This document shows, in pieces, positions 17,634-27,733 of a DNA stretch of 64,000 bases (its first letter is position 1; each line of letters opens with the position of its first letter). The stretch covers positions 505-64,504 of the forward strand of contig NZ_VTEI01000001.1 in assembly GCF_008180415.1 (NCBI RefSeq), written 5' to 3'. The position numbers and the translations under genes were made by a program. The notes under the pieces are model-generated. The model saw only the letters and a list, made by a program, of their open reading frames with translations. It had not been told where the DNA came from and did not search any database. This stretch comes from Rossellomorea vietnamensis. Its GTDB lineage: Bacteria > Bacillota > Bacilli > Bacillales > Bacillaceae_B.

Positions 17634-18242
17634 TTATTTTGCTGCGTTGTAACGTTTAGTAACCTCTTCCCAGTTCACTACATTCCAGAATGCATTGATG
17701 TAGTCTGGACGGCGGTTTTGGTAGTTCAGGTAGTAAGCGTGCTCCCAAACGTCCAATCCAAGAATAGGAGTTTTACCATCCATTAAAGGAGAATCTTGGT
17801 TTAACGTGCTTGTTACTTCAAGCTCGCCATTGTTTACTACAAGCCAAGCCCAGCCAGAACCGAAACGGCCTGCGCCTGCTGCAGCAAATTCTTCTTTGAA
17901 CTTTTCAAAGCTGCCGAACTTGCTTTCAATAGCGCTTGCAAGTTCACCTTCAGGATTTCCGCCGCCTTCTGGAGACAAAATCGTCCAGAATAAAGAGTGG
18001 TTTGCATGGCCGCCGCCGTTGTTGCGGACTGCTGTGCGTGCACCTTCTGGAACAGCATCTAGGTTTGCAACAACTTCTTCTACTGATTTGCTTAGAAGTT
18101 CGTCGTTTCCTTGAAGTGCATCGTTCAATTTAGTTACATAAGCATTGTGGTGCTTCGTATGGTGGATGTTCATTGTTTCCTTGTCGATATGAGGTTCTAG
18201 TGCATCGTAAGCATACGGTAGTTGCGGTAATTCAAATGCCAT
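17634..18242 (-). CDS. sodA: Superoxide dismutase, Mn/Fe family
   Basis: 202 residues, a full-length family member. The metal ligands are His27 (in [11 protein letters not shown]), His82 (HANHSLFW), Asp164 and His168 ([13 protein letters not shown]). Gly/Gln features ([14 protein letters not shown]) fit the Mn type. It detoxifies superoxide in the cytosol. A good RBS (GGGAGG) precedes the ATG, and the gene is monocistronic with its own terminator. Confidence 0.97.
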   Translation of the reverse strand: MAFELPQLPYAYDALEPHIDKETMNIHHTKHHNAYVTKLNDALQGNDELLSKSVEEVVANLDAVPEGARTAVRNNGGGHANHSLFWTILSPEGGGNPEGELASAIESKFGSFEKFKEEFAAAGAGRFGSGWAWLVVNNGELEVTSTLNQDSPLMDGKTPILGLDVWEHAYYLNYQNRRPDYINAFWNVVNWEEVTKRYNAAK

Positions 18243-18783
18243 GATATATTCCTCCCTATGTAATATTTGGAATCCTTATTGATTCCGCCTTGTTCTTTTT
18301 TAGATTACCAAATTTAGCTTATTCCATCAAACGAAATGCTCGGATAATAAAAACCCAGATAGATAATAGTTTGATGACATGTTTATCATCACCAAAACAA
18401 TCCGCTTTATTCTTTAGAGTCTTTAAAAGTTTTACTCGTTTCCTCTATTATCCATATGGAAATTCAGGTGACTGAACTGTGGATGGCAGAACTCTGCATT
18501 TTATCTGATGCGGCCCGGCATTCTGATTTTCATTCTGCTGCTGTTGTTGTAAATGAGGCTTACTTCAAAAGATTTTATAAATATGAATGTCTCTGTGGGT
18601 CACCTTACATTAAAAAGGAAGAATCCCAGTCAGTAGCAGCGAGGACCTGTTTCGATAAAAAACAATATTGACTCGACACCGGACATTCCTTTAGACTGCA
18701 CATAATTGTCTTCTTCACTTCTTATTCAACTTTTAAAACCCCAGATGCTCACGTTAGATTCCCTTACCTCATGCTCCCTCTCC
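18243..18783. other. Non-coding gap upstream of sodA
   Basis: 540 bases without a supported gene. Two short plus-strand ORFs (18290-18475 and 18456-18671) lack ribosome binding sites and resemble no family I know. The sodA promoter must lie in the first 100 bases. No strong hairpin or repeat was seen. Confidence 0.5.
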
Positions 18784-19263
18784 TTATATGACTATAACAA
18801 AATAAATAACCATAATGGTCTGTATAATCCCTTTGGTAAAAACACTTGAAATGAACCCGATCAGAGACCCAGTTCCAACTTTAAGCGCCTGCTTGAATCC
18901 TGTCCGGTTTACCAGCATTTCACCCAGCACCGCACCAAGGAATGGTCCGGCAATAATACCGACTACCGGAATGACAAAAGGACCTATAATCAATCCTATT
19001 GTGCTTCCCCAGATGCCCGCTTTGGTGCCTCCATATCTTTTAATTCCAAAAAGATTCGCTGCATAGTCCGCCCCGAATAGCAGCACAACGAACAAACCTT
19101 GAATAATCCAAAACAACAAGCTGAATGGTTCAAAGCTGAAGAGCACTCCATATAGAAGAAAGGCTCCCAGCAAAACCAGCACACTCGGAATTATCGGATA
19201 GACTAATCCAATAAATGAAGCTGCGATTAACAAAATGATAATACCCCAGTAAATAATCTCCAA
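18784..19263 (-). CDS. yqgC: DUF456 membrane protein (YqgC)
   Basis: 159 residues, nearly all hydrophobic, with about five membrane segments. The glycine-rich repeat (KAGIWGSTIGLIIGPF, IAGPFLGAVLGEML) is the DUF456 signature. Function is unknown. Synteny with B. subtilis yqgC downstream of sodA supports the symbol. Confidence 0.85.
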   Translation of the reverse strand: MEIIYWGIIILLIAASFIGLVYPIIPSVLVLLGAFLLYGVLFSFEPFSLLFWIIQGLFVVLLFGADYAANLFGIKRYGGTKAGIWGSTIGLIIGPFVIPVVGIIAGPFLGAVLGEMLVNRTGFKQALKVGTGSLIGFISSVFTKGIIQTIMVIYFVIVI

Positions 19264-19283
19264 ATTTATTTCCTCCTAAAACA

Positions 19284-19324
19284 AAAGGACTGGCCAAGAG
19301 GGAGTCCCTCTGGTCAGTCCTATT
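19284..19324 (-). terminator. Terminator of the Na/Pi cotransporter gene
   Basis: On the minus strand AGGACTGACCAGAGGGA pairs with TCCCTCTTGGCCAGTCCT, followed by TTTTGTTTT. It insulates yqgC from the upstream gene. Confidence 0.9.
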
Positions 19325-19336
19325 ATACACTCAAAA

Positions 19337-20977
19337 TTAATCGTTTTCTCCTAATACCGCTTCTGCAATATTGACCGCATGGTCGCCGATACGCTCAAGG
19401 TTGCTGATGATATCTACGAATACGATTCCTGCCTGGCCGGAACATAAGCCTTCATTAAGTCGAAGGATATGCTGCTTGCGCAATTTACGTTCCATTTTGT
19501 CAATCATATCTTCTTTCTCAGCAACTTCCCTGGCAAGGCCATGGTCGTTAAGATCCAAGGAAGAAATAGCTTTTTTGACAGTTTCAATTGTTAAGACAAA
19601 CATGACATCCAAGTCAGCCATGGCATCTTCGGTGATTTTCACCTTGTTTGCCTGCTGATACTCAACTAATTCTAAAATATTTTCAAAGTGGTCACCGATT
19701 CGTTCAATGTCTCTGACTGTATCCATCAAAATAGAATGTTTTTCAGATTCTGCTTCTGTCAATGAAGCAGAAGAAATCTCTACTAAGTAGTTCGTGATTT
19801 TCTTATCCAGATTATTGATCGCGTCTTCAATCTGATAAGCCACGTCAGAATGCTTGCTTTGTTTAGTCTTGAGGAAGTTATTTGACTCTTCCAATCCTTT
19901 TACCGCAAACTCACCCATGCGCAGGACCTCTTCCTTAGCCTGGCCCAAGGCAATGGAAGGTGACTGTTCGATAAACATAGGATCCAAATGTTTCGCTTTG
20001 TAATCAACTAGTGCATCCTCTCCCGGGATTAGCTTGGTCACAATAAGTGCCAGCAGGCCGATGAAAGGAAACTGAATAATAGTATTCGTCAGATTGAAAG
20101 TACCATGTGCAAAAGCAATCGTCATTTCAGGATTCAGGTTCAAGGCTTCCTGTAAAAATTCTATAAGTCTGTGATACAGCGGGAGAATAATCAGGAATAG
20201 TGTCGTTCCGATTAAGTTGAACAACACATGAGTCGCCGCAGCTCTCCTCGCAGCCACAGATGTCCCGATCGCAGCCAGCACAGCTGTGATAGTAGTCCCG
20301 ATATTATCTCCAAACAGGACAGGCAATGCAGCGTTGATATCTACAAGACCTTCGGAATAAAGACCTTGAAGGATTCCAATTGTAGCTGAAGAGCTCTGTA
20401 CTATTACGGTGAACAATGTACCAATGACTACACCAAGTATTGGATTGGAGCTCATGCTTACTGTAAGATCTGTAAACGCCTCTAAAGATCGAAGAGGTTT
20501 CATTCCTCCACTCATAAGCTCAAGGCCGTAGAAAAGGCCTCCGAACCCGAACACGATCTGTCCGAGGTACTGAACCTTCTTATGTTTAAAGAAGAATAAC
20601 ATGACAGAACCAACTGCAATGATCGGCAGGGCATATTCACCGATATCGATACCGATAATGAATGCCGTAACGGTTGTACCAATATTCGCACCCATGATGA
20701 CACCGATTGCTTGGCGGAGCGTCATGAAACCTGCACTAACCAGCCCGACTGTAATGACAGTGGTACCACTGCTGGATTGAATAAGAATCGTAACAATTAT
20801 ACCTGCCAGAACCCCCATAAAAGGATTGGTAGTGAATCTATCAAGAATATCCCTTAAACGGTCACCTGCAGATTTCTGCAATCCATCTCCAAGGTATTTT
20901 ATACCAAACAGGAAAATTCCAAGACCGCCAAAAAATTGAAATAACATCTCTTGCCAATTTAGTTCCAAAGATTTCAA
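19337..20977 (-). CDS. Na/Pi cotransporter family protein with C-terminal PhoU-like domain
   Basis: 546 residues. Residues about 10-310 hold the two inverted NaPi-II repeats, each with a QSSS motif (IQSSSGTTVITVG and VQSSSATIGILQG) that forms the substrate/sodium site. Residues about 340-546 are a PhoU-like helical domain with RDIERIGDHFENI and SNLERIGDHAVNIAEA. Such proteins move phosphate with sodium; several bacterial members act in export or homeostasis, so direction is uncertain. There is no counterpart at this position in B. subtilis. A possible Pho box lies upstream. Confidence 0.93.
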   Translation of the reverse strand: MKSLELNWQEMLFQFFGGLGIFLFGIKYLGDGLQKSAGDRLRDILDRFTTNPFMGVLAGIIVTILIQSSSGTTVITVGLVSAGFMTLRQAIGVIMGANIGTTVTAFIIGIDIGEYALPIIAVGSVMLFFFKHKKVQYLGQIVFGFGGLFYGLELMSGGMKPLRSLEAFTDLTVSMSSNPILGVVIGTLFTVIVQSSSATIGILQGLYSEGLVDINAALPVLFGDNIGTTITAVLAAIGTSVAARRAAATHVLFNLIGTTLFLIILPLYHRLIEFLQEALNLNPEMTIAFAHGTFNLTNTIIQFPFIGLLALIVTKLIPGEDALVDYKAKHLDPMFIEQSPSIALGQAKEEVLRMGEFAVKGLEESNNFLKTKQSKHSDVAYQIEDAINNLDKKITNYLVEISSASLTEAESEKHSILMDTVRDIERIGDHFENILELVEYQQANKVKITEDAMADLDVMFVLTIETVKKAISSLDLNDHGLAREVAEKEDMIDKMERKLRKQHILRLNEGLCSGQAGIVFVDIISNLERIGDHAVNIAEAVLGEND

Positions 20978-21033
20978 CCCCTAAATAAAGATTTCGACAT
21001 CAAACAACAAAAACCCCTTTCAATTATTAAAGC

Positions 21034-21074
21034 ATTATGAAGATAAAGTAAAGACTTTTTTAAGTTTTTTTAAA
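21034..21074 (-). promoter_or_regulatory. Candidate Pho box and promoter of the Na/Pi cotransporter gene
   Basis: On the minus strand TTTAAA (21069-21074), TTAAAA (21058-21063) and TTTACT (21047-21052) begin exactly 11 bases apart. CATAAT (21034-21039) lies 18 bases from TTAAAA. The geometry copies the pstS promoter, but the tract is A/T-rich and the matches are degenerate, so it could be chance. Confidence 0.45.
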
Positions 21075-21190
21075 AGCAGTTTCTTTCCTGTCAGATATCC
21101 ATATAAGACATCTCATAATAAAGTTCTACTTACTGCTTGATGTAAACGCATTGCCGGGCATAAAATGAGGATTGGACAACTATTTAGGGA

Positions 21191-21973
21191 GTGTTAAAAA
21201 AGATGAATATTTTCAAACAGTTATACAGAAGTCTGTATTCTCCCAAGGATATAGCTTCTTATCGATTTCAAGGTATAGGGAAAACAATCTTGTACGTATT
21301 TCTCCTGGTACTAGTTTCTATCCTGCCGGCTGCTTATAACCTTGCAATTTTTTCCAGCAGTGCTATAGAAGAGAGTATATCAGCAGTTGAATCAGAACTG
21401 CCTTCCTTCTCCATTGAAGATGGCGCCCTCGTTTCTGATTCACAAGAACCTGTTACAGTCAGGAAAGAATATTTGACATTCGTGATGGACAGCACTGGAA
21501 GCATCTCCTTATCCGAATTGAGTGCAGCAAATGATGCTGTCGCACTTTTAAAAGATGAGTTTGCTTTGGTGATTGCCGGACAAGTTCAATCATATCCCTA
21601 TTCCATGCTTGACGGTTTAGAGGCTGACAATGAAGAGATCGTCAGTTTCCTGGAGACATTGGATTCCCTGAAGGGCATCATCCTTTTCGTTTTCATACTG
21701 ATTCTTTATCTGTTTTCCGCTGGAATGACTTTCATTAAGGTCAGTATTTTTGCCCTTATAGCGCGTCTTTTCGCCAATGCATTATTCACGAAGCTTCCAT
21801 ACAGACAGGCATGGCGGATTACCGCGTACAGTATAACGCTTTCAACCATCTTTTTCACTGTAATGGAAATGTTAAACACTTTTGTTCCTGCCAGCTTCTT
21901 TCTTGACTGGATTGTTACGTCAATTGTCCTTTATTTAACGATCAAGGAAATGCCGAAAAAGAAAAAAACTTAA
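21191..21973 (+). CDS. yqgB: DUF1189 membrane protein (YqgB)
   Basis: 260 residues. The family start NIFKQLYRSLYSPKDIASYRFQGIGKTI is present. A membrane segment lies near 30-50, an extracellular region at about 55-155, then four C-terminal membrane segments. ATG 21203 (MNIFKQ) could be the true start, since TTAGGGAG precedes the upstream TTG/ATG region at short range. Function is unknown. Synteny supports yqgB. It is divergent from the Na/Pi gene. Confidence 0.85.
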   Translation: MLKKMNIFKQLYRSLYSPKDIASYRFQGIGKTILYVFLLVLVSILPAAYNLAIFSSSAIEESISAVESELPSFSIEDGALVSDSQEPVTVRKEYLTFVMDSTGSISLSELSAANDAVALLKDEFALVIAGQVQSYPYSMLDGLEADNEEIVSFLETLDSLKGIILFVFILILYLFSAGMTFIKVSIFALIARLFANALFTKLPYRQAWRITAYSITLSTIFFTVMEMLNTFVPASFFLDWIVTSIVLYLTIKEMPKKKKT

Positions 21974-21983
21974 TAAGATGGGC

Positions 21984-22025
21984 TTCAAAAAAAGGAACTG
22001 AGAGGGCTCAGTTCCTTTCGTGCTT
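21984..22025. terminator. Bidirectional terminator between yqgB and the chemotaxis receptor
   Basis: AAAAAAAGGAACTGAG pairs with CTCAGTTCCTTT around AGGG, located between two convergent stops. Confidence 0.85.
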
Positions 22026-23790
22026 ATTTGGACGAGAATCGTTTTGATATCGTGGTAAGTGAGTTTGACAGTGACTTCAGATGTATTCCAATTTCATGTG
22101 TATTTTCCATTTCTGTTATTTGTGATCCGCTTGTCGCCAGCATTTGTTCTGTGCTAGCCAGAGTTTCCTGGGAGACGGAAGAAAAGCTTACGGTAGCTTG
22201 TTCAAGCTGCGGAAGTTCCGATTTCAGCTCCACTAAGGCAGATTGCATTCTTTCAAAGTTTTCGCTGACATTCTTCACTTCTTTCATTAGTTCGTCGAAG
22301 GATCCTTTTGATTCACTTGCTGTATCCAGGTTGCCTTTTATCTTCAGGAGCATATCATCAAACTCCTTAGCAGCTCTGATTGTGACCCCTTCCATGCCTT
22401 CAATCGATCCTGTAATATCTTCTGCAGCTTTAGTGGATTGATCTGCCAGCTTCCTCACCTCTTCGGCAACGACCGCAAAGCCTTTTCCTGATTCACCAGC
22501 CCGCGCTGCTTCAATGGCTGCATTCAGAGCCAACAGTTTAGTTTGTTCAGCCACACCTTTTATCAAGCCTACTAGGTTGGCTATGGACAATGAGTGGTTT
22601 CTGACCTGTTGGATTGTTGAGGTCATATGGGCGAAATCATTTTCAAAGGAATGAATAGCTTCAATAAGTTCAGTGTTATTTCTTTCTCCCTTTTCAGCTG
22701 ATCTGTTCATATCTACTGCGCTTCTATGGACAGTTTCCATATTATTGATCAGTTGTTCAATTTTTTGCTTCATCATTTGAAATCCATTGACACTGTTATC
22801 TGAACTGCTTGCTGTTTGTTCCGCTCCATGCTTCACTACATTAATGGCTTCAATTAATTCCCGGCTGAAATTCAGCGCCCCTTCAGAAGAGCTGCTGAGG
22901 CTGCTGCCTGTTGTTTCAAGCTCCATTGTAGTTTCATTCAGCTCATGAAGAACATCCCGCATTTGCTCAATCATCATATTGAAACTTTTTTTCAGTGAAT
23001 GGATTTCCGGCAGATTCGTTTTAAAATTGGCTCTTTTATTCAAGTTGCCATTTCTGACTTCCCTCATAATATTTTGCAGCTGTATGAGAGGCTTTGTAAA
23101 GCTTCTTACGAATAAGAGAATGAGTATGGATGACACAGCTAAACTGATTAATATGACAGCAAAGGTAAATTGAGCCATGTCGGTTACCGAATTAAGGTAT
23201 GATTCAGAAGGCACCGCAAGGATATAATGTCCATCAATCCCTTTTATCTTCATCGAGGAAATTGTATATTCTTTTCCGTTTATTGTTTCATGTAAAAGCG
23301 TTCGTGAATCATTCGTTATCTTGGAAATAAGCGTTTCATTGAACTTCAGTTCTGAACCCGAGCTGGCTTGAAACGGGATCACCTCATTATTCGAGATGTA
23401 GAAAATATTTGATTCTATTCCGTCTTTGGTCAATTGCTCCTTTTGATCTCTAATGCTGATTTCAAGCTGCTGAAAGAAGTACTCATCATCACTGACATAT
23501 AAGAATTTGAGATTTTCAGCCACATACGAAATTAGTTCTGCTTCTCTTCCCAGCCTGTTTTCAATAGTATCAATTGTGGCTTCCTTCGCTTTTATGTATG
23601 AACTGATCCCCACTACAACGATTGAAACGGTCAATAATAGGACAAATAAAAATAACAGTCTGTTTTTTAGACTGAGTTTTGAACTTAATCTCCCAAAGAA
23701 CCCTGCCTCCTCTATTTTGGTCAAAGTATCTTTTCTCAATCGTGTTCTTTTCATTGTATTCTCAAAGATATCCTTCAGCCTTTTCTTCAC
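22024..23790 (-). CDS. Methyl-accepting chemotaxis protein
   Basis: 588 residues from GTG 23790, which has GGGGGG 6 bases upstream; the longer frame to 23874 has no RBS. A cytoplasmic basic N-terminus precedes the first membrane segment (about 43-65) and an extracellular Cache-like sensor (about 66-205). A second membrane segment (about 210-232), HAMP, and a methyl-accepting helical rod follow. The hairpin tip has the CheA/CheW contact motif ([20 protein letters not shown], then [14 protein letters not shown]). The ligand is unknown. On the minus strand GTCGAATAT at 23843-23851 resembles a sigma-D -10 box, but no well-spaced TAAA was found. Confidence 0.93.
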   Translation of the reverse strand: MKKRLKDIFENTMKRTRLRKDTLTKIEEAGFFGRLSSKLSLKNRLLFLFVLLLTVSIVVVGISSYIKAKEATIDTIENRLGREAELISYVAENLKFLYVSDDEYFFQQLEISIRDQKEQLTKDGIESNIFYISNNEVIPFQASSGSELKFNETLISKITNDSRTLLHETINGKEYTISSMKIKGIDGHYILAVPSESYLNSVTDMAQFTFAVILISLAVSSILILLFVRSFTKPLIQLQNIMREVRNGNLNKRANFKTNLPEIHSLKKSFNMMIEQMRDVLHELNETTMELETTGSSLSSSSEGALNFSRELIEAINVVKHGAEQTASSSDNSVNGFQMMKQKIEQLINNMETVHRSAVDMNRSAEKGERNNTELIEAIHSFENDFAHMTSTIQQVRNHSLSIANLVGLIKGVAEQTKLLALNAAIEAARAGESGKGFAVVAEEVRKLADQSTKAAEDITGSIEGMEGVTIRAAKEFDDMLLKIKGNLDTASESKGSFDELMKEVKNVSENFERMQSALVELKSELPQLEQATVSFSSVSQETLASTEQMLATSGSQITEMENTHEIGIHLKSLSNSLTTISKRFSSK

Positions 23791-24088
23791 CCTAAGCCCC
23801 CCAATTTCTTCTGCATTCGGCATACTATTACAAATAAGGTTTATATTCGACAATGTACCTATTTTTATTTTCACAGAGAAATATTAAGGGATTGTAAATC
23901 AGGTGTAATATTTGTATAAAAGTTGGGTTTTTAAATTTAAAAATAGCATACCTGCTATTCAAAAGTCCCAAATAGGTAGGAATATAAGGGAGAAATGCAG
24001 AATACATATAGTGATTTAGTAGAAATTCTTCAATGATGTTTTTCAGTTATATAATATAAATTTTTCCTTCCAGGGAAAGGAGCAGCTC

Positions 24089-24433
24089 ATGAAAAGGCTT
24101 AGTATCTTTCTGATGGTTATGATCGTCTCATATAGCATATATTATGATTTAAAAGCCGGGACACTCCCCCGGGCAGCCGAACCAGCTGTACCAGCTGCAG
24201 TGATGGAACCTGTACAAGAGCCGAAAGAAATAATATCTGACGAAATAGAAATAGAATATGTAGAGGTGAAAATCAAATCAGGCGATACTATCCTGTCTTT
24301 AATGGAGCAGAACCTTGATGGACCGCTTCCTGTTTCCATCGACCAGCTGATAGAGGATTTTCAATTTCTTAATGAAGGAGAGACTCCTCAGGATATTCAA
24401 GCTGGTGAGGTCTATAGGCTTCCTCTATATTAA
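24089..24433 (+). CDS. yqfZ: LysM-like domain protein (YqfZ)
   Basis: 114 residues. An N-terminal membrane anchor (about 4-20), a Pro/Ala/Glu-rich spacer, then a divergent LysM domain (VKIKSGDTILSLMEQNLDG to QAGEVYRLPLY). It is probably held at the membrane with the LysM facing peptidoglycan. GGGAAAGGAG precedes the ATG. Its place just upstream of ispG matches B. subtilis yqfZ, a forespore-linked gene whose role is unclear. Confidence 0.8.
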   Translation: MKRLSIFLMVMIVSYSIYYDLKAGTLPRAAEPAVPAAVMEPVQEPKEIISDEIEIEYVEVKIKSGDTILSLMEQNLDGPLPVSIDQLIEDFQFLNEGETPQDIQAGEVYRLPLY

Positions 24434-24653
24434 AGGTTTTCTCCCATATATTATTGCTTTCAATATCCCCTGGATACTAATTTTTTTGCTCTAAACGAAA
24501 AGAGGCTTATTAAAAATTGATAATTTAATATCCTGATTACAATCTGAAACAATCTATTTCTTGTCAACTTCAATGAAACATTGATACAATACTTTCGTAC
24601 GCTTATTATTTTGTTTCACTATAAATGAATTTTCCAAAAGGAGAGAATAAGCC

Positions 24654-25769
24654 TTGAGTGAAATAATCCATCGTTCTAAAACTCGTCCAGTCAAAGTCGG
24701 AAACTTAACAATCGGCGGGAATGACGAGCTTATTATACAAAGTATGACAACGACAAAGACACATGATGTGGAAGCTACAGTAAAAGAAATCCACCGTCTT
24801 GAAGAAGCAGGGTGCCAGGTCGTCCGTGTCGCCTGCCCTGATGAGCGAGCGGCTAACGCCATTGCTGATATCAAAAAACAAATCAACATTCCTTTAGTAG
24901 TCGATATACACTTTGACTACAAGCTTGCTCTTAAAGCAATTGAAGGCGGAGCTGACAAAATCAGGATTAACCCAGGCAACATCGGCCGCCGCGAAAAAGT
25001 AGAAGCAGTTGTAAAAGCGGCAAAAGAAAAAGGTATCCCTATCCGTATTGGAGTGAATGCGGGAAGTCTCGAAAGAAAAATTATCGAGAAATACGGATAT
25101 CCAACTGCTGACGGTATGGTCGAAAGTGCCCTCCACCATATCAAAATCCTGGAAGAGCTTGATTTCCACGATATCATCGTGTCAATGAAAGCATCGGATG
25201 TGAACCTTGCTATTGAAGCATATACAAAAGCAGCCCAGACATTCGATTATCCACTGCACCTTGGCATAACTGAATCCGGGACACTATTCGCTGGCACAGT
25301 GAAAAGTGCAGCAGGTTTGGGAGCCTTATTGAGTAAGGGCATCGGAAACACCCTGCGTATTTCATTGAGTGCCGACCCGGTAGAAGAAGTCAAAGTCGCA
25401 AGAGAACTCTTGAAGTCTTTCGGCCTTGCAGCCAATGCAGCAACACTGATTTCCTGCCCTACTTGCGGGAGAATTGAAATTGACCTGATCAGCATTGCCA
25501 ATGAAGTCGAAGAGTACATCTCTACCATTAAAGCTCCGATTAAGGTGGCCGTACTTGGCTGTGCTGTAAACGGGCCAGGTGAAGCAAGAGAAGCCGATAT
25601 CGGCATCGCGGGTGCCCGTGGAGAAGGCCTGCTATTCCGCCACGGAAAAACTGTCCGAAAAGTTCCAGAAGAGACAATGGTCGAGGAATTGAAGAAAGAA
25701 ATCGATATCCTAGCTGAGGAGCACTACAGAAAACAAAGAGAAGAAGAAGAAGAGAAGCAAGAGATCTAA
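24654..25769 (+). CDS. ispG: 4-hydroxy-3-methylbut-2-en-1-yl diphosphate synthase (flavodoxin)
   Basis: 371 residues from TTG 24654 with AAAAGGAGAG upstream. It catalyses the penultimate MEP-pathway step (MEcPP to HMBPP). The N-terminal TIM barrel is followed by the [4Fe-4S] domain. The cluster cysteines are the two in SCPTCGRIE and the one in GCAVNGPGE. The Glu-rich C-terminal tail ([10 protein letters not shown]) is not part of the enzyme core. The pathway partner ispH is in this window at 34757. Confidence 0.97.
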   Translation: MSEIIHRSKTRPVKVGNLTIGGNDELIIQSMTTTKTHDVEATVKEIHRLEEAGCQVVRVACPDERAANAIADIKKQINIPLVVDIHFDYKLALKAIEGGADKIRINPGNIGRREKVEAVVKAAKEKGIPIRIGVNAGSLERKIIEKYGYPTADGMVESALHHIKILEELDFHDIIVSMKASDVNLAIEAYTKAAQTFDYPLHLGITESGTLFAGTVKSAAGLGALLSKGIGNTLRISLSADPVEEVKVARELLKSFGLAANAATLISCPTCGRIEIDLISIANEVEEYISTIKAPIKVAVLGCAVNGPGEAREADIGIAGARGEGLLFRHGKTVRKVPEETMVEELKKEIDILAEEHYRKQREEEEEKQEI

Positions 25770-25780
25770 GAACAAAGACG

Positions 25781-25860
25781 TAAGCGCCTCGCAAATAACC
25801 CTCAGAGAAAAAAGGCCTCTTACCTTTTATTCTCTGAGGGCTGTTTAGGGTTATTTTATA
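25781..25860. repeat. Dispersed hairpin repeat R1, shortened copy
   Basis: TAAGCGCCTC starts as in R1 but the outer stem is lost. The inner stem is perfect: CCCTCAGAGAA (25799-25809) with TTCTCTGAGGG (25830-25840). The inner AAAAGGC..CCTTTTATTCTC core is shared with copies at 1851 and 35718. It lies between ispG and its terminator. Confidence 0.65.
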
Positions 25861-25878
25861 ATTTCCAAAACAATACAG

Positions 25879-25912
25879 AAAAGCTTGGCTGATAAATCAG
25901 CCAAGCTTTTTC
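25879..25912. terminator. Bidirectional terminator between ispG and yqfX
   Basis: AAAAGCTTGGCTGAT pairs perfectly with ATCAGCCAAGCTTTT around AA, with A- and T-runs on both sides. Confidence 0.95.
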
Positions 25913-25950
25913 TTTATTACCGGAATGCTCCCAATTCCGCTAATCCTTTT

Positions 25951-26352
25951 TTAGAAGAACGGCAAGACAAAAATTCCAACAATGATGGAAACGGCTCCTA
26001 TGCCTATTGCCCAAGTTCCAAGTGCATCTGTTCCTCGTCTCCTGGCAACAAAGCCAAGTACGATTCCGGCTGCACCAAAAAGAACAGGTACAATGAAAAG
26101 TGACAAAATCGAAAGCGCAAGCGCTGAATATCCTAAAATCCTTCCTGAGGCATTGGTTTCTTCAGCCGTATCCCTTTCGAAATCACTTCCAAGGGCCATA
26201 GGAGTTGTCAGCTCTGCCGCTGTTTCTTCGTTGTATTTGTTTTGAACCACTTCAGCTTCCGGATTGTCGTTTACTTTGATATAGTCATTATAGATGTCTA
26301 TATTTTGAAGATCTTGATTAACGCTGTCATTTTTGCGTCTCTCATTATCCAT
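25951..26352 (-). CDS. yqfX: DUF4190-like membrane protein (YqfX)
   Basis: 133 residues from ATG 26352 behind GAGGGAT; the longer frame to 26475 has no RBS. The N-terminal 75 residues are polar and acidic (DNERRKNDSVNQD...). Two Gly-rich membrane hairpins follow (LGYSALALSILSLFIVPVLFG, GFVARRRGTDALGTWAIGIG), ending VLPFF. Function is unknown. Synteny between ispG and yqfW supports the symbol. Confidence 0.8.
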   Translation of the reverse strand: MDNERRKNDSVNQDLQNIDIYNDYIKVNDNPEAEVVQNKYNEETAAELTTPMALGSDFERDTAEETNASGRILGYSALALSILSLFIVPVLFGAAGIVLGFVARRRGTDALGTWAIGIGAVSIIVGIFVLPFF

Positions 26353-26699
26353 TTTTACAATCCCTCGCTTTCCGTATTCAGGAGCATTATTATTGTTTGT
26401 CAAAGTCAGTTTTTTACCTATGCTAATGATTGTCAAAAATGCAGAATCTCTAGGTGAATCTCCTATTATTAGCAAGAATATGGTACACTTTGTTTCAGGT
26501 TCCTTTTTCCTTACAGAGCATTATTGTCACGGTTGTGGTCATGCCTTTTTAGACTCCACCGCTCAGATCTCAGGCCATAATTTCAACTTGCCTGCTGCTA
26601 TAAATTGGATCCAATAGTGCATAATGAAAAGAAAACCTAATTGGCTTCAATCAGAGAAATCGACTCAGATCTGCACCAGACCATGAAGGAGATGTACAT

Positions 26700-27266
26700 A
26701 TGAAGAAACGATTCGGTATAGATATTGATGGCACTGTAACTTGTCCCACCTCTCTTCTTCCTGCTATCAACAAGGAATTCAATTTACAACTAACTTTGAA
26801 TGACATCACACAGTATGAACTAACAGAGGTTCTGGATATTACGCCAGAGGTTTTCGGGGAGTGGTTCAAAAGGTCAGAAGGAGAAATCTACAGGGAATCA
26901 CCACTGGCACAAGGTGCGAAAACTGTGCTGGATGGCTGGAAGGACAATCATGAGCTTTATTTTATCAGTGCGCGTCCCTCCCATCTGTTAGAACTGACAA
27001 AGGACTGGTTTAATTACCAGGATCTTTTATTTCACCATATTGAACTTATTGGTTCACATGATAAAGTGTCGACAGCTGATAAATATAACGTAGATATCTT
27101 TTTCGAAGACAAACATGATAATGCAGTCTCCATCCATGAGAACTTGGACATTCCGGTCATCCTTTTTAACACACCGTATAACCAGGATCCTATTCCAAAT
27201 GGCGTCATCAGGGTCAATGACTGGCAGGAAGCCCGCAGCTGGGTGGATAGCTGGCTGAAAGAATAA
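26700..27266 (+). CDS. yqfW: HAD-type 5'(3')-nucleotidase (YqfW)
   Basis: 188 residues. The HAD nucleophile motif GIDIDGTVTC is at 5-14, with the second motif in ISARPS (about 95-100) and the C-terminal acidic motif in DIFFEDKHDNAV. The family (NT5C-type deoxyribonucleotidases) dephosphorylates nucleotides; the substrate here is untested. GAAGGAG precedes the ATG. It converges on zur across a strong terminator. Confidence 0.88.
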   Translation: MKKRFGIDIDGTVTCPTSLLPAINKEFNLQLTLNDITQYELTEVLDITPEVFGEWFKRSEGEIYRESPLAQGAKTVLDGWKDNHELYFISARPSHLLELTKDWFNYQDLLFHHIELIGSHDKVSTADKYNVDIFFEDKHDNAVSIHENLDIPVILFNTPYNQDPIPNGVIRVNDWQEARSWVDSWLKE

Positions 27267-27282
27267 ATCCTATGGTCATTAG

Positions 27283-27313
27283 AAAACCCGGCAGTTCTCA
27301 ACTGCCGGGTTTT
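27283..27313. terminator. Bidirectional terminator between yqfW and zur
   Basis: AAAACCCGGCAGTT pairs with AACTGCCGGGTTTT around CTC. It is perfect and suits both convergent genes. Confidence 0.95.
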
Positions 27314-27322
27314 CACATTTAT

Positions 27323-27733
27323 TCAGCTGCACTCAGGACATTTACCGTATATCTCAAATTTGTGTCCTGAAATATCATATCCATTCAAGCTTTCCTGCAG
27401 AATTTCCATTGGACAGGTATTGATCGCTTTTGTCTTTCCACAGTCCATGCATATAAAATGATGGTGATGATGATGATTAGAACAGGTGAACCGGAAATGC
27501 TTTTCTCCAGACAGTTCGGTTTCTTCCAGAATTTCAAGTTCAACAAATAGAGATAAGTTACGGTAGATTGTATCAAAACTTAATCCCGGGTACTCATCTT
27601 TCATACTTTCAAGAACATCTTTCGCAGTCAAGTAGCGGTCTGAAAACGAGAAAAGTTCAAGCATCTGCTCCCGCTTTCCTGTATGTTTATATCCCTTTTC
27701 CTTCATCAGCACCAAGGCTTCATCCAATTTCAT
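27323..27733 (-). CDS. zur: Zinc uptake regulator Zur, Fur family
   Basis: 136 residues. A winged-helix DNA-binding domain (about 1-85) is followed by a dimerisation domain with the structural CxxC pairs CMDC and CPEC. A run of six histidines (NHHHHHHF) at the sensory site is a typical Fur-family feature. Zur represses zinc import when zinc is plentiful. Its ATG overlaps the znuB stop by 4 bases, making it the last gene of its own target operon. Confidence 0.95.
   Translation of the reverse strand: MKLDEALVLMKEKGYKHTGKREQMLELFSFSDRYLTAKDVLESMKDEYPGLSFDTIYRNLSLFVELEILEETELSGEKHFRFTCSNHHHHHHFICMDCGKTKAINTCPMEILQESLNGYDISGHKFEIYGKCPECS

Noticed and set aside
18456..18671. 71-codon plus-strand ORF upstream of sodA
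   Set aside because: No ribosome binding site and no recognisable family; probably chance.
23843..23880. Sigma-D promoter for the chemotaxis receptor
   Set aside because: The -10-like GTCGAATAT is present but no TAAA at the required distance was found; kept only as a remark.
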